NCBI GenBank assembly: GCA_028023455.1
Contig: JAQFVV010012404.1
Location: forward strand, 15,857,000-15,920,999
DNA from: Epiperipatus broadwayi
Taxonomy: Eukaryota > Onychophora > Udeonychophora > Euonychophora > Peripatidae
Direction: 5' to 3'
DNA: 64,000 nucleotides
Position 1 is the first letter of the stretch, and every line of letters starts with the position of its first letter. Below are positions 34,587 through 47,109 of this stretch, piece by piece. The notes under the pieces were generated by a model that had not been told where the DNA came from, made no database searches, and worked only from the letters and a program-made list of their open reading frames with translations. The position numbers and the translations under genes were made by a program.

Positions 34587-36573
34587 GGGAAAAAAATAAA
34601 ATTTATAGATTTTAAAAGATAAATAGCATTCAATTTACTATATAATTAGTGATACTTTTTTTATGAAAGTGATAAAATTTTGATTACTAGAAAAATAATG
34701 AAACTACCTGAAGATATTCAGCCTATACATTTTGATATGATTACTATATCATAGATATGTTAAATATTACATTATAAGATATATACTGTATATATCAAAA
34801 TTAGTAATGTGGAGTTTAGAATACCTATTTGCCATAATCATAACTGAGCTAATCTTGTTGAAACTTGAAAATGGTTTTAACTAGCTAAGAATTTTCAGAG
34901 AAACAATTTATGAGATAGTCTATTCATAATCATCTCACTGAGTTTGATAATAGGGCTATGGAATAATGGAAGAAAGAGCAACCATGAAAACTCATTAAAT
35001 AGCAGTTAACTAGTAGATCAGCTTTTTTCCTTCATTGTTTCTTTATAATGAGATACTGAAGAGGCCTTTACTCCATAATAAAATCTTTAAGATTATTTTT
35101 TAAAAAGATCAATTTTTTTAACACCCACCACAGTCAATGTTCTTCCCAAAATTTATACAAAAATAAACCTAGTTAAATATTAGATAGTAGTGAGAGTTTA
35201 TATTTTCATTTTTTGTTTTATCCTCTATCTAGAAATAACCAAACCAGGGACTGAATGACCAGTAGCAATATCTATAAATCTGCTACATAAAAAAAATTAT
35301 CCTGCATTGTTTAGTGCAGTAGTAGAATGTTAATTTGTATCACTTACTGTTCTGGCATTTCCAGTGGTCAAACTCCTGAGCAATAAAGTCATTTGATTAT
35401 TGTTTATAAAAAAAATTAAGTCTGCTTATAATCTGAGATAAAAAAACAAAGTGTATCCAATCAAGAGTTGAAATGTGGATCATCAGCATAAATTGATGTG
35501 TTAACAGTTATGTCATAAGTCTTTTCATTATAAATGTATATGGTAAATAGTATTCCTGCAATAAAACATTTCACCTTTATTGTTTTTATAAACAGGTAAT
35601 CCATAATCACTTTAATATTATTGCTCTAAGATTTATTTTAAAATGCTTTGCAGTTTTTAAATAAATTATATACAATTTAATCAATAAACCTGAATTCTTA
35701 AATGTCCATCTCAACGTCATTAAAAATATATATTACACACTCATCTCTTTCTATTTAATGTACTATTGGTCGATATTGTTACTATAGTCTTTTTTAGATA
35801 ACTCCTATACTATTACAATTTATTAAAGCTTATTATGGCCATAGGAAAACTATATATGTGTGTGTAAGGAAGAGGGGGACTTTCTTTGCAATTATAGTGC
35901 ATTTATCTGCCATGCTTGTGACCTAGATTAACTTGAAATTTTTTTCAGGTCTTAGTCATGCTTAGGATTGTTTTTTGGATCATTTTCTGATAATTAATCT
36001 AGTTAATCATTCAGTATTAGTCTTAAATGAGTATCTAACTTTTCATAATTAGAGAATAAAACAAAGATGGAAAAATATTCAAACCTTATCATCTAGCACT
36101 TAGCAAAACTAGTAAATTAGTTTTTGCATTTTTTTTTATTGTTCTATGAATGGATATTTGCCCTGAAGTACACTTTTTAAAAATTGTTTTGCTTGTATTT
36201 ATTTTTTATGCTTGTATACATCTAAAATGTTCAAATCACCCTTGATCAAACATTGTTCTTTCAGCAATGTCTTTTGTGAATAAATATAAAAATCTGAACT
36301 TCAAACAGCATGATTCAAAAGACCAGATTATATTTATTTACAGAGAATGTTGCTGAAAAAGCATAACATTTGGAAGGATAATTTGAATTTGAATCTTCAG
36401 CTAGCAATATGCACTGGGATATTTATATATATATATAGAATAAATAAATTGTGCATTTTATCAAAATATACTGAATTTTTAGAATTTAGTACACTAACAT
36501 CTACTATTGTACAAATATTAGTATATTTTGGAAATATTGTTTAATTGTAATTTTCTTTATTGTATCATTTTAG
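34587..36573. other. AT-rich stretch, possible intron 5' of the candidate exon
   Basis: No gene is supported. A short alternating TGTG patch lies near 35860. The 65-codon frame 36347-36544 is AT-driven and lies directly before the splice acceptor of the candidate exon. Confidence 0.4.
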
Positions 36574-36661
36574 GGACCATCATATGTACACCAAACATAC
36601 TCCAGTTGTTAGCTGATGCTATTCCTTGTGGAGACAAAGCCTTAGATTCATGTACCTGGAT
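36574..36661 (+). CDS. Candidate internal coding exon, 88 bp
   Basis: A pyrimidine-rich tract ends in ATTTTAG (36567-36573), a good 3' splice site. The next 88 bases are far richer in G and C than their flanks, and GTGAGA (36662-36667) follows as a strong 5' splice site. One frame is open throughout and reads TIICTPNILQLLADAIPCGD then KALDSCTW, with a helix-like amphipathic start and three cysteines. The other two frames contain stops. Entry follows two bases of a split codon, and exit leaves two bases of the next. I do not recognise the protein. The combination of acceptor, open frame, composition and donor is the best evidence for a host gene in the window. Confidence 0.45.
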
Positions 36662-37865
36662 GTGAGACGTGTAAAAATAATATTGTTTAAATTAATTAAT
36701 AGCTTTTTTTTTTAAGCTTACCCAGCTAGTCACCATTATTTAAAGATGTATCATGCTTCATTTATCAATAATGGTTCCTAAATATCAACAATATCAAAGC
36801 TTGCCAAACAAATATGTTTTTCTTAATAAAACAATAGCAACTCATATTCATCTACCTATATTAATTATATGAACAAAAACATCAACAAATGCTTTACATA
36901 TATTTAATCTTTTGTAAACGCTCCAGGATAAATAAAATGAACTACTACTAAATGGTACTGAAATCTATACAGAAGATTTTAATCCTGTTCATGTTTATGT
37001 ATTTCTCAAATACATAAATGGAAGAATTGAATCAAATGAATTTAATAATTTAAATTAAAGCTGCTTGTAAATATTACATATAAATTTAGAATACTAATTA
37101 TACTCAGCGATACATATATATAAATTATTTGTACTGTAGACAAATATAAGATAATTTTATTTATACAAGTCCCATAAATGCCATTCCAGTAACCATCATT
37201 GTGCATGCACATTGATTTATTAATTATTATAACATAAGTACAGAGTATATATTCACATTTGGATTTTTTGAACAGCTATGAACTTATATATATAGAGTGC
37301 AAATCTATTTTTAAAAAATGTTGTAGTCTGATGGAAACTTAAATATTAATTGTAAATATTACATAATAATAATTTTAATATTTATTGAATATACATTTAC
37401 AATATATTTTGTATCAAAAATTGTATATTTGCAATATATTTTTAATGATAATTGAGCTTTTTTTTTCTTTTGATTAAATTTCTGACTTTTTAACAATATT
37501 TAAAGCGTGCAATAAAATCAAAGGAATTGTATCATAAAAACTTAGTTTATTAAAAAAAAAATTCTGCTTGTTGTTTTTTTTAATTTGCATTTTATAGTAA
37601 AAATTAAATGAAAATCTAAATTACAATAAGTTATGATGTTAGTATTAATGCATATTGTTTTTTTTATACTGAGATGAAGTAATTGTAATATTTTATTTTA
37701 ATTTTTTTTTAATAATTTTATAATTTATTTTTAAATTATTATTTAACAAGATTAATGCATAAATACCAATTTAAAAATATAATCTTTCCCTATTATATAT
37801 TTAAATACTTTCATACAAATTTGAATTTTTTTGTTTGTCTCACCTTCCACATAATGCAATATAAT
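36662..37865. other. AT-rich stretch, possible intron 3' of the candidate exon
   Basis: Very AT-rich with poly-T runs; no further exon-like block was identified. Confidence 0.4.
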
Positions 37866-37963
37866 TGGTGGTCAAGAGGTCAGCGACGCCTGTTTTACAA
37901 GCAGTTGTCCCGGGTCAGCGGGTTCGCTTCCGGCTGATGCTATGACACATGAGGAAAAAAGAA
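37866..37963 (+). repeat. tRNA-derived SINE, copy 2
   Basis: Plus-strand head GGTGGTCAAGAGGTCAGCG, then TTTTACAAGCAGTTGTCCCG, B-box-like GCGGGTTCGCTTCC, tail GATGCTATGACACATGAGG and an A run. It is the closest relative of copy 1. The local ORF crossing it is not a gene. Confidence 0.8.
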
Positions 37964-39280
37964 GATAGTAATAAATGCCATTTCATATAAATTGTATCTT
38001 TTAGAAACACAATTAACTACAATATAAATTGAAAACTGCTTGTTTATATATAAATATTATATTGTTAAGACTGTCGTTATGTTTCAGCTAAAAATGAAAG
38101 TATGTGTATATATTTAAATTTTTAAAAAAAGTATTTCTCTATTGATTTATCAAAATCTGTTTTTGTCATGTTATAACAGTTTTAAAAGAAGTCTATAATG
38201 CACATTAATATTAATCAAAAGATTGTTTTAGAATTAATTCTAGAAGATCTGATTTATTCTTTTTGATCAAAGAATGAAAATAAAATGGAAGTATTAAAAT
38301 ATTTTAATAAATGTGATTTGAATTAAAGAAGCTTCTTATCTCAATGATTTCAGTTTTTTAATGGATTATATATTAACAGTATTGATCTACTCTGTATCCT
38401 ACTCTTAAAAAAAATGCTAGCATGAAAATCAATAGAAACCCCAGTTCCCCAAACTACTTTCTGGCTATTGGTTTTCATTACTGAAACTGAAACTTTCTCA
38501 GTTATATCTTAATATTTTAAAGGAGAATGATGAAGAAGGAATTACTGCTATTCATGAAATTTTAAATGTAAGCTATGTGAATCATATTATACTAAAACTT
38601 ATGTATATAAAGAACATCACACACAAACATTATGCTTATTGGAAAATTTTTTTAGATTTTCATTTTAATTGTTAAATATATATTATTGTCATTAGGGGCA
38701 GTGCATGTGTTAATCAATTAATATTCTATGCACATCAAGCTGCAATTGGAATTCAAATTACAATTTTGAAATTGAAATGACAATTTCAAATATAAATCAA
38801 GCAATAATTTAAAGGTTGTTTGTTCAATATATTTTCAAAAATTCAGATTATTAGCTTTTGAAACTAAATCTCCAAATATTTTCTCTCTTTGGCAAATCAA
38901 GATGTCTGCTGACAAAGAGAACAAATGATTAACAAATTAGACATCAGAAGAAAGAATAACAACAGGATAATTTTAGCTAATAAAGGCAAACAGAATTTAA
39001 TATCAAGATTTCTTTTACTATTGATGACCTAATAAAACTAGATCTTTTACCATCCACATAGGAAATGCCAATACTTCAAACTTAAGAATCTTAGAAGGAC
39101 TTTTAAAGATTACAGAATTATTCAATGAGACAATTCCAAGGAATTTATTAAGTTCATTCAAATATTTTTTCATCATTTGATTGCTATTGTTTATGGTAAC
39201 AGATAAATATTACTCTTTATAAGAATTTATAAAAGATTTGTTATTTGAAGAAAGAAGCTCCAAAATTTTTGGGAATCTAT
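37964..39280. other. AT-rich stretch, no gene
   Basis: Nothing beyond AT-rich sequence and A/T runs. The imperfect repetition of 'gaaattgaaatgacaatttc' near 38766-38790 can fold but is short. Confidence 0.45.
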
Positions 39281-39600
39281 TGTAGCGGACTGGAGAAAAG
39301 CAGTGTTAGAAGAAGTGCAGGGAGTATGCATCTGATTAATGTTGGACTTTGGATCTTCAGGTAGGGTGGTAGAGATAACACGAAGTACTTAACCAGTGAT
39401 TGCACCCGTTTCCAGTAGACTAGTTCAAAGTTCATATATAAATTTAGGTGCAATTTGGACTAGTTCATCCACACCTCACCCCTCTTCTTGGCTCCTTTAT
39501 GCCCCAGAATTCAAACCTAGGGAGAAATTTGCTCTTGATTCTCTTAACAGGGATGTACTTATGCAGACTGACAGCTATTGTACCTCTATATAAATCATAG
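39281..39600. repeat. GC-elevated block, probable repeat of unknown class
   Basis: This 320-base block is much richer in G and C than its flanks. Near 39508-39521 the minus strand reads TAGGTTTGAATTCT, similar to a Pol III B box, which suggests a SINE-like origin. The 65-codon frame 39396-39593 has no recognised domain. A second copy was not found in the window. Confidence 0.3.
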
Positions 39601-42500
39601 TTAAGGAGATGTATTCACTCAAATCTGTTCCAATGTTAGGATCCTATAATGGTATGTGTGTGTAATATATATATTCTGACCTTGCTCTCGTGTAGCTCCA
39701 CTTCCAGATAATATATGTTATAAAATAAAATAGGTTCTAGCTCAGTTAATAGTTAATAAATAAAATATTCAGCATTAAACTTAAAATGTTTCACTAGCTC
39801 AAATTTACAATACGAATAAGGTTCAGTTTATAAAAATAAATTAAATAAATATTTAATATTTTCATGAGACTTGAAGTGAAAATACAGTTGACAAGATAGA
39901 TTACATTGAGCCAATATCCCACAGGATACTACCTCAATGGCATAAGAACACTATCCCCCCTTTATTACTATTTCAAATAACAAACTCATAGTATTCTTAC
40001 AACTTTAATAACTTCTACTCACTAAGATTAAACTAATAATTAAATCTTAATCTTCTATTTAATAATAATCTAGCTCAAATAAAATAATCTCAGGTTCATA
40101 AAGTTTATTCTAAGTTAATTTAAAAATACGGTAGTAAAATATGAGAAGGGATTTTATGTCATAATCTACTACACTGAAACTAATAATAATAAATAACAAT
40201 AATAATATTCTTCATTGTTTAATTACTACTGGATATCTTTTCTTTTCGTTATATTTTTATTACCATAATAAAATAATTTTATATAATCTTATCTTCATGA
40301 ATATAATAAATAAATATATGGTAGCATATGATAATCTGACAAACAAAATATGTGTGGCAACTGATAGCATCTGATTCAGTATACTATTGTGATAACTGAT
40401 TTATGACCAATAAAATAATGTAAAATTATAATTATTTAATTAAAATGAATACCAATAAAATATTTAAATTCTTAAATAATTCTCTATTTATCTTTTTGTG
40501 CAAAATTATATATTTGTTTTGATTATTATGCATATATCGTGTTTTCATGCAGCGATGTGGAGAAATAAATAACTCGGACACAAAATTTTTGAAATAACAA
40601 AATTTAACAAAGTTTATTACTAACAACAAATAAATAAACAATTTATTTACACTATTTACAGTGGATATCCTTAACTTTTTTACTTTACAGTTTGATCTAC
40701 CGGGTTATAAAAAAAATAATTTATATTTCAATTATATCTTTATTTAGATTTAGGACAAAATTTTAAAAAAAATGTTACTATTTGGTTTCTCATTATGGTT
40801 AACTTATTACAAATATATTTATCTACTTTATTAGCAACAGCATATTATCCTTAATATTATTAAACTATCTTATTTTAAAAATTCATACTTAGAAAAACAT
40901 TCTATAGAAAACAAAATTTTATAATGAGTATGGACTTCTCAAAATATTAAAAATTTCATCTTGCAAAGTCAAAGATGTTACACAAAATATTATCCAAAAT
41001 TCAATACTAGATTTTAGTATTTATCACACAATGTTTACTAATCATAATATATTCTTCTTTAAGCCCTACTTTAGTATGATATAAGTGTAATCATTAATAT
41101 ATTTCTGTTAATCAATAAAACAAAAAAAAATATACTATGCATATTGTCTACATAATTTACTTTGTACTATTGTATTTTAAAATATGCAATACTTATTTTT
41201 CTCTTAAAAAATAACAATACTAAAGCATTTAAAATTATTATCACTTTAAAGAAAATATCTTTGTTTAGATACCCTATTAAAAAAATTTATATTTTATTTC
41301 CGAAATAAAATTCAAAATATATTCTATGATTCTTTTCTTTTCTTAGGATACTTTGGATCTTCAATTTTAAGTTATAATATTCTGCTCCTTATAAGCAAAT
41401 AAACTAATCTTATACAAAAACGATAGCATAACCTAAGTTCTAAATTATTTATCATTTCTCTTAAACATATCTTACTGAACGATGCAGTTACATGAAATAA
41501 AGATAGCGAAAACAGATGCATAGGATTAAGGAAGAAAGCTAGAGTATTACTCTTAACATATCTCAAAATCATGGTACAGTGCGAAGAGGTAGGACATTTA
41601 CCTGCCTAATATCCTCTAGTACAGGGACGATGTTAAAGCTATTTCTTCAGCTTTATTAGAACATCAAATATTTAAAGAAATATAAACACTGTCCAAATAA
41701 AAATGTGTATCAGTCATAGGGTTTTGTTAACTATGCTGATATTCACATAAAGACTAAATATTATTTCCATTCCTTATAACATCCTATTTCTTAAAACATC
41801 ATCTTGGTTTCCTGTTCACTAAGTACTTCCAAGCCACTATCTCAAGATTTTTCTACATCTTACATCGATAAATAACTATCTGCATTTACAAAAACAATAA
41901 ATAAAATTCATTAATAAATTTAAAACAATCTAGCTGTTCCATAAGAAAAGTCTGTCCACTTCATCATTCTGTATGCTTAATCATATATAATCTACTTAGA
42001 CAATATTTGAATATCCCATAACATGAAAATTTTAAAAGAATCACATAATTATTTGTTATGTTGGATTATATCACTAATAAAAAAAATAATCGTCGTATGC
42101 ATATTTTCAAATCAATCCTATCATAATGTTTTTTAAAATGTTGTATGAAAATGCGTTACATATAATTAAAAAACTTTTACACTTCATTCTTCCAATTTAT
42201 GGATGATCTAAAGAAAACAAAAAAAATATACATTATAAATTATCAATAGTTATTATTATTACCAATAACCTTTATCTAGTCATCGTGTTCAGTAGGCTTT
42301 TCTTTATCCACTTGAGCATTGCAGATATATAAAAAATTCACACCTATACACTTTATATTAAAATATTTTTAGCTAAATTATTAGATTGTTATATTATAAA
42401 ATTTTAATATTAATAAATTAATGTTTTATGTTTTCCTAATCTTATATAAAAAATTAGATTTAAACTAGGTTAACAAAATAAAAGAATCAAAACTATAGTT
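39601..42500. other. AT-rich, G-depleted stretch, no gene
   Basis: The plus strand has far more C than G in many lines (for example 40801-41040 and 41761-41880). This is the skew seen on the sense strand of the LINE relic at 47-50.5 kb, so an old, unrecognisable retroelement may lie here. A short motif around 39935-39960 (CAATGGCATAAGAA) recurs near 62511-62524. Confidence 0.35.
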
Positions 42501-42539
42501 ACATATTTTCTTGACTATAGTTCCTGATAAGTCCAAAAT

Positions 42540-45500
42540 GTTATCATTTTCTCTAGAGTTTTAAAAAATGTTCTCCAAGCGCGTTAAAGTTTAAAATAAA
42601 AATAATTATTAATCCATTTATAGAAAATAATCCTTGGTTTTAGTATTTAAGACAAAAATTATTAAATCAATATTAAAGAATTATTCCCACGAAGCTTCTT
42701 AATCTTCTCTACCAATATTCTCTGCGTATCCGTTGCATCAATCCATCTAATTTAACTTTTAAAAATATTCGATAAACTTTTAAGTACTATTTGTATTTCC
42801 ATGGATCCATCTTTTATTCATCTATGTGTTCACTTTTTTATCTACGTTTCCTTCTTGATACATTTAAACTTTCGTTTGGTTTTTTTTATATATTTTAAAA
42901 TAAAAAAAAATGTTACCTTCAGAAAGGATATAACATTTTACTCCTTTTGATATAATATTATATAAAATAATTCATGCAATATACAATTGTCTTATTACTA
43001 TTTAAAAAAAATAAATCTTGGATAGGCTTATAAATAATAATGCGTCTCCAATTTTTTCATTAGACTCCGTATGATGTCCGTGCTGTGGATTTTTTTTTTA
43101 TGTACCAAAAAAGTTCTCCGGTTATGCATAAATAAAGCTGTATCAATAAATATTTCAAATATTTTTTCAGTATTACAATTTATATCCATTTTATTTCGTA
43201 GTATATCCATTTTTTATTGCGTAGTTTAGGTTAAACTTTTAGATAAAATACGACTGATAAAGGAACTTTAGAAAATTTAACAAAGCATGTTAAACGAAAT
43301 TATTAAAATATTTTTTTAGTTTACACTCTCTTTTTTGCAAGTTACTTTTAAAATATTAATTAATTTTTGCAAATAAATTATGAGAAAGTACTAAAAAAAA
43401 ATTGACTAAAATAAAAAAATTTAAAAAAAAAATACTATCTCTTTGAGAGCTGCTAATATACCTTTCTCCGGTTTCAATACATTATTAATCTCCCCATATA
43501 CCCCCGTGAAATTCATATTTATAGTCTGTAAGAATACCTATTCCTATTGGTTAATTCTTACTTTAGCTTGAGAACAAATTTACATATTTTCAATTTATAG
43601 TAGAATTGAATTTCAAAATTAGAAATTATGACATAATGAACTTCAAATATTATTTAAAATATTACTTTTGAATAAATTATTATTTTATTAAAACTATTTA
43701 AACATTTAAAATAACTTTTAAAATGACATTTAATAACTTATTCCATTTCTTAATATTCAATTTATCTATTTTTATTTAAATAAAATATTTAATTTTTATT
43801 ATATCTGTATTCGTCTTTATTACATTATTTAAACATGTTATACGATAGTTAATTTAATGTTTAATACTATTTACTTTTATGATAGGCAATAATTCTATCC
43901 AATTCTATAATATAACTTTTAAAATATTTTAAACTTTGTTATTATTTCAAACAAGCGTGTGTGTGAGAGTATACATTAAAAGTCACATGATTAATAACTT
44001 TGACAGACGATTTTTAATCTATTTCTCTGCCCAGATTTATAAAATTGATACACTTATTATATTATATAAAATAATTATAAAAAATTTGGAAGAATAATTT
44101 TAAAAATATAGAATTAGATATAATTTTCACCATCATAAAGTTTATTTTTAAAATATACTATATTAATTTTGACTATTAAATATGACTATAAATTTAAACA
44201 TAGCATTTACTAAATTATCAGTTTTAAACTATTAAAATCGAATTTATTAAATATACTTTTAATATTTATAGCTGTGTTATTTAATATGGCCAGCTTTTAC
44301 AACCATATGCAACAATATTTAAAGCTTTACATAAATATTTTTAAATAATTCGCTATAATTTTATATACTGCGTACTTGCTTTAGCTTTAAATTGTACTTT
44401 AAAAATATAATTGACTTAATATCATTAATGTATTAAAAGAACATTATAAAATTTAAAATTTTTAGTAATTGACTGTTATAAATTATTACTGACCTATAGA
44501 AAAGGGCACAATATGTAGGGTTACTAATTAAATAATGAATGTGGAGTTGGTTTATATAAACTATAGAGACCAAGTTGAGATTTAAAAATTCAAAAACATT
44601 TAATAAATAAAATAAAAATATATAAATAAATCCAAATAATTTACAACATATGTACACACAAAAAAATATGGTGTGTGTGTGTGTGTGTCTATAATGGATT
44701 TTTACCTGATCAACACTTCATAAATTCATGTTGATTTAACCAAAATTCCCTTGGTGGAAATTCATATCTAAAAACACTTATTTATTTACAAAGTTTTAAT
44801 AAAGGTTCTATGAAAACAAAATTGGTTTAGCACGTATAGATCTGTCTAATTTAGATCTTCCCTTTTACAATATTCAGGATGGCTTCATGGTTCGAATTCA
44901 GTTATTAGTGCTTGCTCTCTTTGAAAGTCCAGCCCTCTAAAAATCTATATATATAATACTGATTATCATAGAATAGACCATTCATACAAGGAATTTAGTC
45001 ATATACAGAATAACAAAAAATGTCAACAATTGTTAGTTAACACATAGTGAGATAACACAAATTCTATCCTAGTTTATCTGTTGCACTTAATGTATGAGAA
45101 TCAAAGATCTTACCTCAAGTTTCATACTATGATGATGATGATGATCGAATGCCAAATTGTTAAGAAAAAAATTAGTGTTGACCTAAATTTTATTTACAAA
45201 AAAAAAATATTCAACTGAACTTGTCTGTCTTCTCTTAAAATTAACTATTCCAAAAATCCAGATTATAGACATCTATGCTTCTGAATGTGATGAATGAAAT
45301 AACAATAATAAAAATAATAAGATAGAGATATTTACAAAATTAAAACACATTATATAAAAAAAATCAAAATCCATTAAATCAACTCAATTAGAGTTCATTG
45401 GTTGGTAATGTCCTTCATGTATTATAGTTCATGCTTTGTAGGCAGTCTTCCTTGATCAATATATCCATTATTTATTGATGCTTTTGTGTTGCATACTAAG

Positions 45501-46680
45501 AACAGGGCCACATTGATCATTCCTTGGTCTTTAGGCTGATCCATATTCAAGCATTTCATGTTGGACAAAATCTACTTTTCTTTCAGGCAATTCATGAATA
45601 GGCAAAAGAAGATATTACATTTCCATGGTCAGGTTTCTGGTGGTTTTCCCCACAACACCATGCTTTAGCTGGAATACATTGAGTATTACTTTATCACTTA
45701 CTTATAAGATTCTAAAATAATTGTTGTTTATAACTAAATGAATTTTCCACGCAAGACAAGTTACTCCATTATATTTTTTTTAGCAATTGGTTATGTATTT
45801 TTTTTTTTTTTTCTGGACTCCAATCGAATTGTTGCTTTATTTTTTTTTCTTTATAAGCTAAAACAATTTTCTAGTTTCATTAAACTGCGCGAATTCATTC
45901 TTTTTTTTTTACTATTTTTTCGTGAAATTATAGCTGTTTTATATCAATAATTATATCTAGGAAAACGAATCCTTTTAGAACAGAGTGTCCATTTATAATG
46001 TTCGAAATTTTATTCCAAAGCTATTGACTACCTTTAGCATATAAATAATCTCGAAGAATAATAAAAAAGTCAAAGTTACCTTCATCTTTATATTCTGTGT
46101 GATTTCTGTTATTTGGTTTGTATTAATCCTATCACCTTTTTTTTTTTATTGCCGTAGTTATTCACCATTATAACAGACTATATTCATGATAAACCATTTT
46201 TATAAAAAATTATTTCTTTAATATTATTTCATTCTCACGTGCGTTGCTTAGCAATCATTATTTGACAAGTCATCATTGAGGTTAAGCAATTTCAGTTACG
46301 TCATTGTATTGTTTGAATAGTGACATACAAGACAAAAGCAATAAGTGTACTGATATTTTTCATATATATTTGTACTATTTTTCTCTTTAGTGTTTAAATC
46401 TTGTTTAATTTCACTAATCCAGAATTTGTTAATTCAATAAAAAAAATAGTTTCTCGCGATTTTTTTTTTTTTAAAATACATTGTGCATATATAGTAAATA
46501 TAAATGGTGCGTATAGCTCATTAATTTAATTAAAATCATCCTTTTCAGTATTTAAAAAAAAAAATACTTTAAAAACATGAGTACTCATAGGTTGTTTTAG
46601 GTTAGATTGTGAATCACCCTCACACTATCTTATGTATAGCAGATAGTCCAAATTTTAGCTATATTGTAATTGAGTTTAAA
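42540..46680. other. CpG-retaining AT-rich segment
   Basis: CG dinucleotides are visibly denser here than elsewhere outside the TEs (for example around 42580, 42690-42740, 43040-43260, 45880-46120 and 46235-46310). Near 46300 the motif TTACGTCA, a CREB/ATF-type site, lies beside an imperfect palindrome around 46243-46288 (TTGCTTAGCAAT to GGTTAAGCAA). One reading is an unmethylated regulatory or promoter segment. Two frames here (43028-43210 minus; 45738-45950 plus) have no recognised domain; the second crosses long T runs and is probably not coding. A (GT)n run lies near 44671-44688 and (GAT)n near 45131-45146. Confidence 0.3.
43028..43210 (-). CDS. Hypothetical 60-aa ORF in the CpG-retaining segment
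   Basis: Minus-strand frame beginning MDILRNKMDINCNTEKIFEI, then FIDTALFMHNRRTF, ending KKLETHYYL. The sequence is less repetitive than chance AT-rich frames and holds several CpGs, but no motif, clear splice donor or homologue is recognised. It could be a first exon of a minus-strand gene or simply a chance ORF. Confidence 0.15.
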   Translation of the reverse strand: MDILRNKMDINCNTEKIFEIFIDTALFMHNRRTFLVHKKKIHSTDIIRSLMKKLETHYYL

Positions 46681-46682
46681 AA

Positions 46683-46790
46683 TGAGCAAAGCCGAGAGGT
46701 CATCGCACTCGCCTTACAAGCAAGTAATTGGTTGCAGACGGGTGTCGGTTCGCGTCCCGGACGATGCTATGACATATGAAAAAAAAAAAA
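46683..46790 (+). repeat. tRNA-derived SINE, copy 3
   Basis: AGCCGAGAGGTCATCGCA, then CTCGCCTTACAAGCAAG, B-box-like GTCGGTTCGCGTCCCGG, tail GATGCTATGACATATG and an A run. This copy keeps the CG-rich tRNA-like head better than the other two, so it may be younger or a different subfamily. Confidence 0.8.
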
Positions 46791-47109
46791 GTAATATATT
46801 AAAAAATCATTTAAAACATTGGATATATATGCCTTCGTTACATAAATCCATTAAAAGACAACATTATATTGGACTAGTAAAAAAATTTTTATTTGGATTA
46901 TAATGTTAATGACTTGATCAAGTTAATGGAGCCTTGGAGAAATTATTGATTTCCAAGTAACATTGCTTTAGAATACACAATACAAATATATGGAAATAGT
47001 TACTACTTCAACGGCACTTCCACAAAAGTATAAATCCAAATGTAATCCTACCACAGATTACCAATCAAGAGGCCACATTGTTTATAGTGATATATGAATT
47101 AAATACCTC

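Noticed and set aside
37866-37945. Possible tRNA gene (GGTTCG box, TTACAAG anticodon-like region)
   Set aside because: No acceptor stem or full cloverleaf can be formed, and two related copies with A-rich tails show it is a SINE.
45738-45950. 70-codon hydrophobic ORF resembling a membrane protein
   Set aside because: The Phe/Leu runs come from T homopolymers; no flanking gene signals.
46670-46903. 77-codon ORF with Arg/Val-rich start
   Set aside because: It is a readthrough of SINE copy 3 and its A tail.
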